The translations under genes were made by a program, and so were the position numbers. Below are positions 19,733 through 28,300 of a DNA stretch of 64,000 nt, one piece after another. Under the pieces are notes generated by a model. That model did no database searches and was not told the origin of the DNA. It was given only the letters and a program-made list of their open reading frames with translations. The stretch is from JAJEDW01 sp963555775 (lineage in GTDB: Bacteria; Acidobacteriota; Terriglobia; 20CM-2-55-15): the NCBI GenBank assembly GCA_963555775.3, contig CAUVWY020000009.1:992001-1056000 (forward strand), in the 5' to 3' direction. Positions within the stretch are counted from its first letter, which is position 1. Each line of letters opens with the position of its first letter.

Positions 19733-19778
19733 CGGGCGCGACTCCAGCCGCCGACTCGCTCCGGCTCCGGAACTGTCC

Positions 19779-20447
19779 ATGAAGAGAATCGTCGAACCCG
19801 AGTTGATGGATTCCGCCGAACAGGCCGAGGCATACGCGCGGGCGGATTTCGAAGAATCCCACCGGCGCATCGTCGCGACCTTCGATGCGCGTTTTCCCGG
19901 CGTCGAGGTCGCCGGCGCGGTCCTCGACCTTGGTTGCGGGCCGGGCGACATCACGTTCCGGTTCGCGGCCCGGTTTCCTTTGGCCTCCCTGCTGGGCGTC
20001 GACGGTTCGGCGGCCATGATCGCGCTCGCCAACGAACGCCGGTCTCGCGACGCCAGCCTGAGGGACCGGGTGGCGTTCCTCGAAGGCACAATTCCGGGGG
20101 CGTCCATTCCGGACCGGCGCTGGGCCGCCATCGTGAGCAACAGCCTGCTGCACCACCTGCACCGGCCCGCGGTCCTTTGGCAGACCGTCGCCCAATACGC
20201 CGCTCCGGGTGCGCGGGTTTTCATTGCCGACCTGACGCGGCCGGCGAGCGCAAAGGACTGCCAGCGTCTGGTAAACGAATACGCCGCCGGCGAGCCCGAG
20301 GTCTTGCGGCGCGACTTCCACAACTCCCTGACCGCCGCTTTCGAGCCCGGCGAAGTACGCGCGCAGCTCGCCGAGGCGGGTCTGGAGGAACTGCAGGTCG
20401 AGGTCATCAGCGACCGGCATCTGATCGTGTTCGGAGAGAAGCGCTGA
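19779..20447 (+). CDS. Class I SAM-dependent methyltransferase
   Basis: 222 residues, cytoplasmic. Motif I for S-adenosylmethionine binding is VLDLGCGPGDITFRFA (about 47-62), followed by the acidic motif II LLGVDGSAAMI and a motif resembling IV (IVSNSLLHHL). The C-terminal half (FIADLTRPASAKDC, ISDRHLIVFGEK) is typical of Methyltransf_11/25 small-molecule enzymes. The acceptor cannot be deduced from sequence or neighbours. It is followed by the IS630 remnant on the opposite strand. Confidence 0.85.
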   Translation: MKRIVEPELMDSAEQAEAYARADFEESHRRIVATFDARFPGVEVAGAVLDLGCGPGDITFRFAARFPLASLLGVDGSAAMIALANERRSRDASLRDRVAFLEGTIPGASIPDRRWAAIVSNSLLHHLHRPAVLWQTVAQYAAPGARVFIADLTRPASAKDCQRLVNEYAAGEPEVLRRDFHNSLTAAFEPGEVRAQLAEAGLEELQVEVISDRHLIVFGEKR

Positions 20448-20479
20448 AGCCGCGGCGGCGCGCGAAGGGGGCGTGACGA

Positions 20480-20741
20480 CGGATCGACGGCAACCGTCCA
20501 CTTCGGGGCGCGTCCGTTGCGATCCCTCCAATGCCCTGTTCCACGAATCGATTGCGCCATCTTCCGGCTTTCTGACGTGTGATGCGCAGCCGGGCTCCAA
20601 TATCCTGATCGTTCAACCCATCGGCGGCCAGCAAGACCATCCGGGATCGCTCCGCGAGCGGGGCCGATGTATTCCGGCTTCGGATCGATCCTTCCGGTTC
20701 CTTCCGCACGGCGATATCCAGTTCGATGCCCCTGCTTTTCT
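20480..20741 (-). pseudogene. IS630-family transposase N-terminal remnant
   Basis: The minus strand encodes the helix-turn-helix head of an IS630/Tc1-type transposase: LAERSRMVLLAADGLNDQDI, then GARLRITRQKAGRWRNRFVE and DAPRSGR, the start of the linker that normally leads to the DDE catalytic domain. After SGRLPSI the similarity stops, and no DDE domain follows before the methyltransferase gene. It is therefore a 5' fragment of a dead insertion sequence. Family resemblance is by eye; no inverted repeats were located. Confidence 0.55.
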
Positions 20742-20792
20742 CATGCCTACCGAGGCGTTGGAACGATCAATAGGGGGCATCGGATACGACCG

Positions 20793-21185
20793 CTAGTCCC
20801 ACTCTTTTTCGACCCCCGCGCCCCGGTCCGGATCACCGTGAAGGGGGGTTACAAACCCGAGAAGGCAACCGTTTCCCCCGTCGCGTAGCCGATGGCACCG
20901 AACCTGGATGGTGTCACCCGCCTGAACGTCATCGGGCTGGATTCCGTTTCGCAGGAGTCCTCCGGGCGTGGTGGCTTCCAGAGCCCATATGGCCGGCGGA
21001 CCGTCGTCGTCGCCCACTTCGAGGTAGATCCATGAATGCGGGTTGATCAAGTGCACTTGCTGGACAGTACCTTCCAGGTTTGTGAAATCGCTGATTTCGT
21101 AGTTGCCGTGGGAATGGTGCGCCCAGGCTGGCAGGGCAAGGGAAACCGCACAAACGGCCGCAAGATTGCGGAGTTTCAACTGCAT
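20793..21185 (-). CDS. DUF6152-family secreted protein
   Basis: 130 residues from ATG 21185 (GGGAGG six bases upstream; the ATG at 21191 is too close to it). Signal peptide LAAVCAVSLALPAWA, then the family start HHSHGNYEISDFTNLEGTV and INPHSWIYLEV, IWALEATTPGGLLRNGI, characteristic of DUF6152. This small all-beta domain resembles OB-fold periplasmic proteins and is frequent in Acidobacteriota and Proteobacteria. Function unknown; the HHSH segment after the signal cleavage site could bind metal (inference). Closely downstream of another secreted gene on the same strand. Confidence 0.8.
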   Translation of the reverse strand: MQLKLRNLAAVCAVSLALPAWAHHSHGNYEISDFTNLEGTVQQVHLINPHSWIYLEVGDDDGPPAIWALEATTPGGLLRNGIQPDDVQAGDTIQVRCHRLRDGGNGCLLGFVTPLHGDPDRGAGVEKEWD

Positions 21186-21213
21186 GGCCATCCTCCCAAG
21201 ATCATTCAAGATG

Positions 21214-21870
21214 TTATCGGATGCGATCCGGTGGCGGGAATCCGTTGACGTAGACCGATTCATAACGAATGGTGTTCCCCTCCTGGTCGAGAAATCGCAG
21301 GGATTGTTGGAACAGCCCCGGCTCCGGGAAGCCGGGAGGCACGGTTGCCTCCAGAATGTAAAGCCGGTCCGCGTGCATGTAGATCGCGACGAACGTTCGA
21401 GATTGATCGGGGTTCGTGAGGTGGATCTGACGCCCGTCCACAAGATCGACGAAATTCCAACCGAAATAGGTGACCTCGGCATCCCTTTGCAGAAATTGCC
21501 AGACCGCATAAGTGATGGCGCCCTGAACATCCACCATCCAGGAACCGACGCCGACCGCGGCCGACCCGGAACAGCCGGTGTGAGCGTCGGGTGGGCAGTC
21601 CCGGGCTCGCTCCGTGTGTATCCTCAAGGCGTCCGAGTAATCCACCGCGGTGACGGAATAGCGGTTCGGGCCGTCGTCGTACGAATAGGCGCGAGCCGGC
21701 AGGATGGCTTCGTACTCGGACGTGTAGGTGGTGTCCCGAATTTCGGGTTCACCCGGAAGGTTGACGCCGAAGAAATCCGCCTGACTGGAATACTCGATCC
21801 AGCCCTGGCCCAGGGAAATTCCTGGACCAAGCAACAACAATGCCGCGGGAATGAGTCGAAGAAGGCGCAT
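21214..21870 (-). CDS. Secreted protein of unknown function
   Basis: 218 residues. Signal peptide LIPAALLLLGPGISLGQ; GAGGAGG upstream of ATG 21870. The mature part (WIEYSSQADFFGVNLPGEP, YSVTAVDYSDAL, YILEATVPPGFPEP) looks like a single beta-rich domain of a type seen as short hypothetical secreted proteins in Acidobacteriota and Proteobacteria. One cysteine pair (DCPPDAHTGC) could form a disulphide. It lies 28 bases upstream of the DUF6152 gene, so they are likely co-transcribed. Confidence 0.7.
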   Translation of the reverse strand: MRLLRLIPAALLLLGPGISLGQGWIEYSSQADFFGVNLPGEPEIRDTTYTSEYEAILPARAYSYDDGPNRYSVTAVDYSDALRIHTERARDCPPDAHTGCSGSAAVGVGSWMVDVQGAITYAVWQFLQRDAEVTYFGWNFVDLVDGRQIHLTNPDQSRTFVAIYMHADRLYILEATVPPGFPEPGLFQQSLRFLDQEGNTIRYESVYVNGFPPPDRIR

Positions 21871-22098
21871 GGTTCATCCTCCTCAAGCTTCTCCACCGTC
21901 GTTCAATGCTGACAGAAAAGCAGTCGGAGGCACAGAAATTTGGGGGGCGTGGATTGAGGGGACGTGATGGGAAGGTCGCAACGTTGGCGTCGGACCGTAG
22001 CCCCTTCACCTCGTGAGCGCGTCGGCTTGGGTGCCGGTGGCGCGCTTACAGGGGCCGTCCTGCACGGTGGCGAAAATTCTTTCCACGTTTCGCGATCA

Positions 22099-22139
22099 AT
22101 CAGGGTCTCGTGCTCGCCGGGACACCCTGATCGGCGAGC
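22099..22139. repeat. Two interleaved inverted repeats
   Basis: ATCAGGGT (22099-22106) is the reverse complement of ACCCTGAT (22124-22131), and GCTCGCCG (22112-22119) of CGGCGAGC (22132-22139). The arms interleave. Because no base separates the third and fourth arms, a full RNA pseudoknot is sterically unlikely; the two hairpins would be alternatives, or the arms could be protein-binding half-sites. The rest of 21871-22098 holds no recognisable gene. Confidence 0.5.
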
Positions 22140-22188
22140 TCCGACGGATCTTTCCGAGCCTGAAAGGAAGCTGTTCGGTAGGAGATGG

Positions 22189-22220
22189 TTGACGTGAAGA
22201 ATACGTATATATATTATACG
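22189..22220 (+). promoter_or_regulatory. Promoter with overlapping palindromic operator for the WYL regulator
   Basis: TTGACG (22189-22194) and TATTAT (22212-22217) are 17 bases apart. A perfect inverted repeat CGTATA-N5-TATACG (22204-22220) overlaps the -10 element. A repressor bound there would block the promoter, matching the autoregulation known for BrxR/CapW regulators. The coding start is at 22280. Confidence 0.6.
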
Positions 22221-22279
22221 GGTCGTCAAACTATCCGTGTTGGCAGGTGGACCGTTCGCCCGGCGGACGAGGGTAGACC

Positions 22280-23137
22280 ATGCGCTGGGGCGTTGAAAAG
22301 CGAATGGAGTTCATTGAATTCCGCCTTTTCTGGGACGGCGGGATCAATCGCGCTGATATCATTGGCAAATTCGGCGTGTCCGTCCCACAGGCGTCTAAAG
22401 ACCTGACGCTCTACGGAGTGAGGGCTCCCGGGAATCTCCACTATGACAAGAGCGCCAAGCGCTATCGCGCTTCGAATAATTTCAAGCCGGCCTTCCTTGA
22501 ACCCAACGCTGCTACATACCTTTCGCATCTGCGCGCAGCCACCGCGCCCGATGAAGGACTATCGGAAGCCTGGCTCGCGACAATCCCCGACTTCGACGTA
22601 ATGCCGATTCCGAACCGACGCATCAATGTCGCTGTGCTCCGCGATATGTTGACGGCAATCCGCGAGGGCCGTTCACTCGAAATCCGCTACCAATCGATGA
22701 ACACGAGCCGACCGGCACCCGAGTGGCGACGGATCACACCGCATGCACTCGGCAATGACGGGCTGCGCTGGCATATCCGTGGCTTTTGCCATTTTGAGCA
22801 GAAGTTCAAGGATTTCATCCTCTCTCGCTGTCTGAATGCCCGGAAGCTCGGTGCGCCGGGGGCTACTGCTGAAGACGACAGGCTTTGGCACGAGCGCTTC
22901 GTCGTGGCGCTGGCGCCGAATCCGGCGCTGAGCGATAGTCAGCAGACGGTCATTGCCCAGGATTACGAGATGCAAGGGGGACGCGCCGAGGTGCTCGTGC
23001 GCAAGGCTCTTCTCTATTACTTTCAGAAGCGGCTGCGGCTTGATGTTGCCGACAAGCTCGACAATCCGCATGAAATTCCGGTCGTGGTGGCCAACCGTGC
23101 CGATTTCGATGCCGCGCTCGCGGAGGCGATGGCATGA
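22280..23137 (+). CDS. BrxR/CapW-like WYL-domain transcriptional regulator
   Basis: 285 residues. An N-terminal winged helix-turn-helix (EKRMEFIEFRLFWDGGINRA, FGVSVPQASKDLTLY) is followed by a WYL-type ligand-sensing domain (about 120-195: REGRSLEIRYQSMN, ITPHALGNDGLRWHIRGFC) and a C-terminal WCX-like extension (ALLYYFQKRLRLDVADKL). This order matches BrxR and CapW, dimeric repressors of BREX and CBASS defence operons. Here it heads a type I restriction locus instead; its ATGA overlap with the next gene shows it was the first gene of that operon. It is intact although the nuclease gene behind it is broken. Codon use and relatives suggest import from Proteobacteria (inference). Confidence 0.82.
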   Translation: MRWGVEKRMEFIEFRLFWDGGINRADIIGKFGVSVPQASKDLTLYGVRAPGNLHYDKSAKRYRASNNFKPAFLEPNAATYLSHLRAATAPDEGLSEAWLATIPDFDVMPIPNRRINVAVLRDMLTAIREGRSLEIRYQSMNTSRPAPEWRRITPHALGNDGLRWHIRGFCHFEQKFKDFILSRCLNARKLGAPGATAEDDRLWHERFVVALAPNPALSDSQQTVIAQDYEMQGGRAEVLVRKALLYYFQKRLRLDVADKLDNPHEIPVVVANRADFDAALAEAMA

Positions 23138-23487
23138 AGTCGGTCAACTTCGAGATAATCCGTGATGGCTGGCCCGAACTCGCCGCGCTCGGCGGCTTCG
23201 CCGAGTCCTATACCCATGCCGACCCGGCCAGCGCAGTGGTGAAACTGCGTCTGTTCGCCGAGAACCTGACCAAGGACATCTATCGCGACCTTCGCCTGCC
23301 GAAGCCCGAACAGCCGACCCTTGTCGATCTGCTCAAGAACAATGCCTTTGCCGCAATCACGCCGAAGGTCGTACTCGACAAACTGCATGCGTTGCGCATC
23401 CACGGCAATAAAGCGGCGCATGGTGAACCGGTTCGCGCGCACCATGCGCTGTGGCTGCTCAAGGAGGCCCATGATCTCGCCCGCTAG
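23134..23487 (+). pseudogene. hsdR: HsdR fragment 1: N-terminal DUF4145 region
   Basis: 117 residues forming the helical DUF4145 domain that opens one class of type I restriction HsdR subunits (SAVVKLRLFAENLTKDIY, HALRIHGNKAAHGE). The frame is ended by TAG at 23485-23487, in the phrase DLAR-stop-LCIQYGNAK, where relatives as I know them have Trp (TGG): a one-base change. The same frame then continues into the nuclease-helicase part, so this is the first piece of a single broken gene. It starts inside the last codons of the regulator gene (ATGA overlap). Confidence 0.8.
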
Positions 23488-24756
23488 CTGTGCATCCAGT
23501 ACGGCAACGCGAAGGCGGATCAGTTATCGGCCTTCACGCAGCCTTCCGCACCGGGCAAGGCGGATGCACGGGAGCGTCGTCGGATTCTAGAGAAACTCGC
23601 GGCCCAGGAAGCGCAGATGGAAGTGCTTCTGTCCGAACTGGAAGAAACGCGTTCCAAGGCGAGCGCGGCCGAGCGAGCGGTCGCTGAACTCAAGGACATT
23701 GCGGGCGCGGCGCAGGCTGCTGCTGACGAACTGCACTTCAGCGAAGCGGAGACGCGAACGCGCCTTATCGATAGTCTTCTGGCCAGCGCTGGCTGGAATG
23801 TCGGACAAAGACTGAAGAGCACGGAGCAGGTCGGCAAGGAGGTCGAGCTGGATGGGCAGCCGACGACCACCGGTACCGGCTACGCCGATTACGTGCTCTG
23901 GGATGACAATGGGAATCCTCTTGCCGTTATCGAGGCGAAGAAGACAGCGGTTGATGCCGAGCGCGGTCGGCACCAGGCGAAGCTTTATGCCGATAGTCTG
24001 GAGAAGAGACACGGTCAACGCCCGGTCATCTTCTACACGAACGGCTTCGACATCTGGATTTGGGACGACGCGCAGAACTTCCCGCCGCGCAAGCTCTATG
24101 GCTTCTATTCGAAAGACAGTCTGCAGCATCTAGCCAGCTATCAGCGCGCTCATAAGAAGCCGCTCGATACGATCGAAATCAACGAACAGATCGTCGATCG
24201 CCTTTATCAACTGGAGGCGATCAAGCGGGTCGCCGAGCGCTTCACGCAGAAGCACCGCAAAGCGCTGATAGTGCAAGCGACCGGCAGCGGCAAGACGCGG
24301 GTGGCGATCGCGCTCACAGATCTTCTGATCCGGGCGGGATGGGTGAAGCGCGTTCTGTTCTTGTGCGACCGAAAGGAGCTGCGCAAGCAGGCGAAGAACG
24401 CCTTCAACGATTTTCTGTCGGAGCCGATCCGCATCATCACATCGCGCGTGAAATCCAATGCGAGCGAGCGCGTGTTCCTCGCCACCTATCCGGCGATGCA
24501 GAAGGTCTTCCAATCCTTCGATCCGGGCTTCTTCGATCTGATCATCGCCGATGAGTCGCACCGCAGTATCTACAATGTCTACGGTGACATCTTTCATTAT
24601 TTTGACTGCCACCAGGTCGGTCTGACAGCAACACCGGTGGACTTCGTCACAAGAAGCACGTTCAGGTTGTTTGACTGTGAAGGTCAACTGCCGACTGTGA
24701 ACTACGATCTCGATCAGGCGGTTAACGATCGCTACTTAACCCCTTTCGAGGTCTAA
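23488..24756 (+). pseudogene. hsdR: HsdR fragment 2: nuclease and first helicase domain
   Basis: Reading in the same frame as fragment 1. If translated alone it could start at ATG 23617. It contains a coiled-coil stretch (MEVLLSELEETRSKASAAER), the PD-(D/E)XK nuclease core (YADYVLWDDNGNPLAVIEAK, catalytic Asp, Glu and Lys present), Walker A of the translocase (VQATGSGKTRVAIAL), the DEAD-box-like IIADESHRS and motif III GLTATP. It ends at TAA 24754-24756, in TPFEV-stop-EHTTQFLREG, where Tyr is expected. All key residues are intact, so inactivation by nonsense mutation looks recent. Confidence 0.82.
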
Positions 24757-25602
24757 GAGCACACGACCCAATTTCTCCGCGAGGGCATCAGGCTTGACGT
24801 GCTGTCAGCAGAACAAATCGAGCAACTTGAAGAGCAGGGTGAAGACCCGGCGCAATACGACTTTTCGTCCGAGCAGATCGACAAGTTCATCTACAACAAG
24901 GACACAAACCGGGCGATCTTGCGCAACCTAATGGAACACGGGATCAAGGACCCCACCGACCAGTTCCCGGGCAAGACGATCATCTTTGCGCGCAATCACC
25001 GGCACGCAATGCTTCTGCGCCAGATCTTCGATGAGATGTATCCGCAATATGGCGGCAAGTTCTGCCAAGTCATCGACAACTATGACCCGCGGGCAGAACA
25101 GCTGATCGATGACTTTAAAGGCGAAGGGACCAACGACGATCTGACGATAGCGATCTCCGTCGATATGCTCGATACAGGGATCGATATCCCCGGAATCGTG
25201 AATCTTGTATTTGCGAAACCGGTGAAGTCACCAGTCAAGTTCTGGCAGATGATCGGCCGGGGGACACGGCTGTGTCCAGATATGTTTGGACCGGGCCAGG
25301 GTAAGGGATTCTTCCGCATCTTCGACCACTGGGGCAATTTCGCCCGCTTCAGAATGGGCTACAAGCCAGCCGAGCCCGTTCAGGGCAAACCGCTCGCGCA
25401 GCTTGTCTTCGAAGAACGTCTGAAGCTTGCGGAGACGGCGCTGCAGAAGAGCGAGCCCGCGGTCTTCGACACGATCATCGATTTGATCTCACGAGACATT
25501 CGAGCACTCCCCGAAGAGTCTATCGCCGTGCGTGAGAAGTGGAAGGAGAAGCGCACGCTCTCGAAGCCCGAGCTTCTGAAGACTTTTGCACCGACCCTCA
25601 GT
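24757..25602 (+). pseudogene. hsdR: HsdR fragment 3: second helicase domain, 3' end lost
   Basis: Continues the same frame (EHTTQFLREGIRLDVLS) with the second RecA-like domain: TIIFARNHRHAMLLRQIFDE, DMLDTGIDIPGI (motif V) and FWQMIGRGTRLCPD (motif VI). Standing alone, translation could start at 24799. Homology stops at about 25600 (ELLKTFAPT), and the frame runs on into insertion-sequence ends until TGA 25689. The C-terminal EcoEI_R_C-type region expected for this HsdR class is missing. No hsdM or hsdS gene is in the window, so no functional type I system remains here. Confidence 0.8.
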
Positions 25603-25716
25603 GGTCACTTCAAATCCGGCCAACGATGGTCACCGCAAACCCGGCCAATGGGATGGCCCGGGCCTTATCGTTGGCCGGTTTTCAAGTGACCGCTATTGGC
25701 CGGTTTTGGGTGACCG
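25602..25716. mobile_element. Adjacent IS21-like terminal repeats, collapsed element
   Basis: Two direct copies of a 21-base motif (GGTCACnnCAAAnCCGGCCAA) at 25603-25623 and 25628-25648 face two inverted copies (TTGGCCGGTTTTnnnGTGACC-like) at 25671-25691 and 25696-25715. Between them is only 22 bases, including the palindrome GGCCCGGGCC. Repeated motifs of this kind occur at IS21-family termini. Both ends are present but the transposase genes are gone, so this is a deleted element or a MITE. It forms the junction between broken hsdR and a broken DUF2161 gene. Confidence 0.55.
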
Positions 25717-26094
25717 CCGAGGTGCCGACGGCTCGGACTCGGGCTGTTGACAGTCTGGCTCAAGCCGACGCCATTCGTGGAAGCGTTGCTCGACCCAGCG
25801 CCCTACCGGCCGCGTAAGCGCAAACCCGTGATCGGGCGCCTGCTGCGAGAGTTCCAGCATCGGGTGGGTGATCCGAACAAGGGCCGCTCGAACCGCCGCA
25901 AGATCATGACGGCCTACCGGCAGGACGCTCTGCGCTGCGCCACGCACCTCCGCCGCGACGGAGCGACAAAGGCCGCCATCGTTGCCAGGGACACCGGCGT
26001 CGCCACGGCCGGAGCCATTGTGCGCGCCGATCACTATGGCTGGTTCGAACGCCCCGCCAATACGGTGGCGATGCTGGAAGGCGGCCGCAGTTAG
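25717..26094 (+). pseudogene. C-terminal fragment of a DUF2161 (COG5482-like) protein
   Basis: From the insertion-sequence edge the frame reads RRLGLGLLTVWLKPTPFVEA, LLDPAPYRPRKRKPVIGRLL, GDPN, then TAYRQDALRCATHLRRDGAT and ADHYGWFERP. This is the C-terminal half of DUF2161, a predicted PD-(D/E)XK-like phosphodiesterase family common in Alphaproteobacteria. The N-terminal catalytic half is missing and an in-frame TGA at 25711 lies in the adjoining insertion-sequence end. Expression as a 115-residue protein from TTG 25747 is conceivable but unlikely. Positions 26095-26305 downstream hold nothing recognisable. Confidence 0.65.
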
Positions 26095-26305
26095 ACGCTT
26101 CTGATTCCGACCGTACCACTTCGCAGGCGGCAGGAGCCGTGTTCAATGGTCAGCGTTACGCGCGGCTCAACGGCGCCCGGCCCGGCCAACGGGACCAGCA
26201 ACCTTCGAATCCGCTTCGCAACACTACGGGCACGCCCGGAACTCGAAACCGGGAGTGATCATTGGCAGCCTGCGCATATTCCGCTGCACTCCTTCCCGTC
26301 GCGCG

Positions 26306-26971
26306 TTACCAAGCTCGCTCCGCCCCATCCCAGTCCATGAACCGTCCGGTCGTCTCCATTGTCAGGTTGTCGATCAGGTTGGCGAGGCCGGCCGCGCTCT
26401 CTTCGGGAGAAACCGGCGCGGATGGGCCGCCCATATCGGTGCGGACCCATCCGGGGTGAGCGATCACAAGGGGAATGCCGTCCTCCCGCAGGTCGTCCGC
26501 GACGGCCTGCATCAACCTGTTCAGTGCCGCCTTGGAGGTACAGTAGGCGACGTGGTGCGTGCCGGGGAAGACCATGCTTCCGAGTTGGCTGGATATTGTC
26601 ATCACCTTGGGACCTTCGGACCGGCGAAGCAAGGGCAGGAACGCGCGCGTGACCCGAAGCGGACCCAGGACGTTGACGTCCAGGACCGAGGCGAAATCCT
26701 CGACATCGGTTTCCGAGGCCCGGCTAGTCCGTTCTCCGGCCATACCGGCGTTGTTGACCAGCACGTCGATCGGTTCGTCGATGCCGGCGGCCGCGGCAAC
26801 GATCCCCGTCTGGTCGCGCACATCGAACGTAACGGCCCGGAATCGTTCGTGCTGCACCGGGGGCGGTCCCGCTCGCAGGGAGCCGATCACGCTTTCTCCC
26901 CTGTCGAGCAGATGCCGTGTCAGTGCCAGGCCGATACCGCGTCCGCACCCTGTTATGAAATAGACTCCCAT
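26306..26971 (-). CDS. SDR-family oxidoreductase
   Basis: 221 residues, cytoplasmic, classical short-chain dehydrogenase. The start at 26971 is chosen because the Rossmann strand begins immediately (MGVYFITGCGRGIGLALTRH, the TGxxxGIG motif) and GAGG lies upstream. NNAG follows at about 70-80, the catalytic Ser in ISSQLGS, Tyr and Lys in YCTSKAALN, and the PGWVRTDMGG loop. The motif set is of the C-factor-like/carbonyl-reductase subgroup. Substrate unknown. It is divergent from the metallo-hydrolase gene that begins 249 bases away. Confidence 0.88.
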   Translation of the reverse strand: MGVYFITGCGRGIGLALTRHLLDRGESVIGSLRAGPPPVQHERFRAVTFDVRDQTGIVAAAAGIDEPIDVLVNNAGMAGERTSRASETDVEDFASVLDVNVLGPLRVTRAFLPLLRRSEGPKVMTISSQLGSMVFPGTHHVAYCTSKAALNRLMQAVADDLREDGIPLVIAHPGWVRTDMGGPSAPVSPEESAAGLANLIDNLTMETTGRFMDWDGAERAW

Positions 26972-27219
26972 GGCAGACCTCGCGCGGAAAGTGTAGCTCG
27001 AATTCCAGCCGATGTGGAACGGGCCGTTTGAATGGTATGCCATCCGGCGCCGCGAAAAGCGATGACTCCGCTTCTGGCCGTTCGTTTCACTGTATTCGAG
27101 CCGACCCATTGTTCAAAGGTCGCGAATCCATGCGAATCCGAATCGATCGTGCGATGATTCGGTTTGGGCGAATTCCGCTGGGTTGTTCAAACACTGTCCG
27201 AATGTGGATTGGAGAGGTC

Positions 27220-28278
27220 ATGAAATCTAAAGTCGTCACCGCCTGCGTCACGGTCCTGATCCTGGCCGGGCTTGCCACCAACGATGCGTCCGCCCGCCAG
27301 AATCCGGGCGACCGCGATTTCGATGCTGAAATCCGTGCAGCGCTGCAGTCGGCCAAGAGCGCGGCGGGGTTCGAGCACCTGGGTACGCTGACCCGGATCT
27401 GCCTGTTGCCCCAGAGCGGCGGCGTCAACACCAGCGACAATGTTCCGCGGTACGTCCGCGACCCCGCCACGATACCCCCCAGGGAGAACTGGTATGCCGA
27501 TTCCGCCAAGGTCTTCGACAATCTCTATTTTGTTGGCGGTCGGATCCACACGTCGTGGGCACTGACGACGAGCGAAGGGATCATCATCATCGACACGATT
27601 TTCCCGTACAACTCCGAAGAACTGATTGTTGGCGGCCTGGAACGGCAGGGTCTGGATCCGAACGACATTCGTTACGTGGTGATTTCGCATGCGCACGGCG
27701 ACCACATTGGCGGGGCGAAGTTGCTGCAGGACCGTTTTGGCGCCGAGGTGGTCATGGGAGAAGCCGATTGGGAACTGGTGGAGACCTACCCCAACCGATA
27801 TGCCACCATGGCGCCGACGCGCGGCATCGTAGCCACCGACGGCATGGAACTGACGCTGGGTGACACCACGCTCGTGCTTTGGGAAACGCCGGGCCATACG
27901 CCGGGCACTCTGTCGTACACCTTTACCGTGTCCGACAATGGACGGCCCGTGAACGTGGCCTATTCCGGAGGCACGGCATTCAACTTCGTCAACAACGTAC
28001 CGGATCCCGGCATTCGTAATTTCCAGAGCTATATCGAAGCGCAGCAACACATCGCCGCTCAGGCTGCGGGCACCGGCGCTACGGTCCTCCTCTCGAACCA
28101 CTCCGAGTTCGACAACGCGTTCAACAAGAACCGGATGCTCGCCGGCCGCGGCGACGGACCCCACCCCTACGAAATCGGCGAAGAATGGGTCGAACGCTAT
28201 TTTCAGGTCATGCAGGGTTGTGCCCGTGCCGCCCAACTCCGGTTGGAGCAGGAACTGGCCGAGGCGGAAAGCCGGTAG
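27220..28278 (+). CDS. Exported metallo-beta-lactamase-fold hydrolase
   Basis: 352 residues from ATG 27220 (GGAGAGG just upstream; signal peptide VVTACVTVLILAGLATNDASA). The metal-binding motif HAHGDH (in VVISHAHGDHIGG), a second His in ETPGHTPGTLSY and a late His in LLSNHSEFD form the usual di-metal site. An N-terminal extension of about 80 residues contains helices and a single Cys. The arrangement is near the B3 lactamase/glyoxalase-II-like secreted group of Acidobacteriota; substrate could be a lactone, thioester or beta-lactam and is not determined. A second, shorter paralogue lies at 31603-32427. Confidence 0.82.
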   Translation: MKSKVVTACVTVLILAGLATNDASARQNPGDRDFDAEIRAALQSAKSAAGFEHLGTLTRICLLPQSGGVNTSDNVPRYVRDPATIPPRENWYADSAKVFDNLYFVGGRIHTSWALTTSEGIIIIDTIFPYNSEELIVGGLERQGLDPNDIRYVVISHAHGDHIGGAKLLQDRFGAEVVMGEADWELVETYPNRYATMAPTRGIVATDGMELTLGDTTLVLWETPGHTPGTLSYTFTVSDNGRPVNVAYSGGTAFNFVNNVPDPGIRNFQSYIEAQQHIAAQAAGTGATVLLSNHSEFDNAFNKNRMLAGRGDGPHPYEIGEEWVERYFQVMQGCARAAQLRLEQELAEAESR

Positions 28279-28300
28279 CGTTCCCGGAAACGAAGAGCGG

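Noticed and set aside
26200..26220. TTCGAATCC word as a possible tRNA T-loop
   Set aside because: It lacks the flanking T-stem pairing, acceptor stem and anticodon arm.
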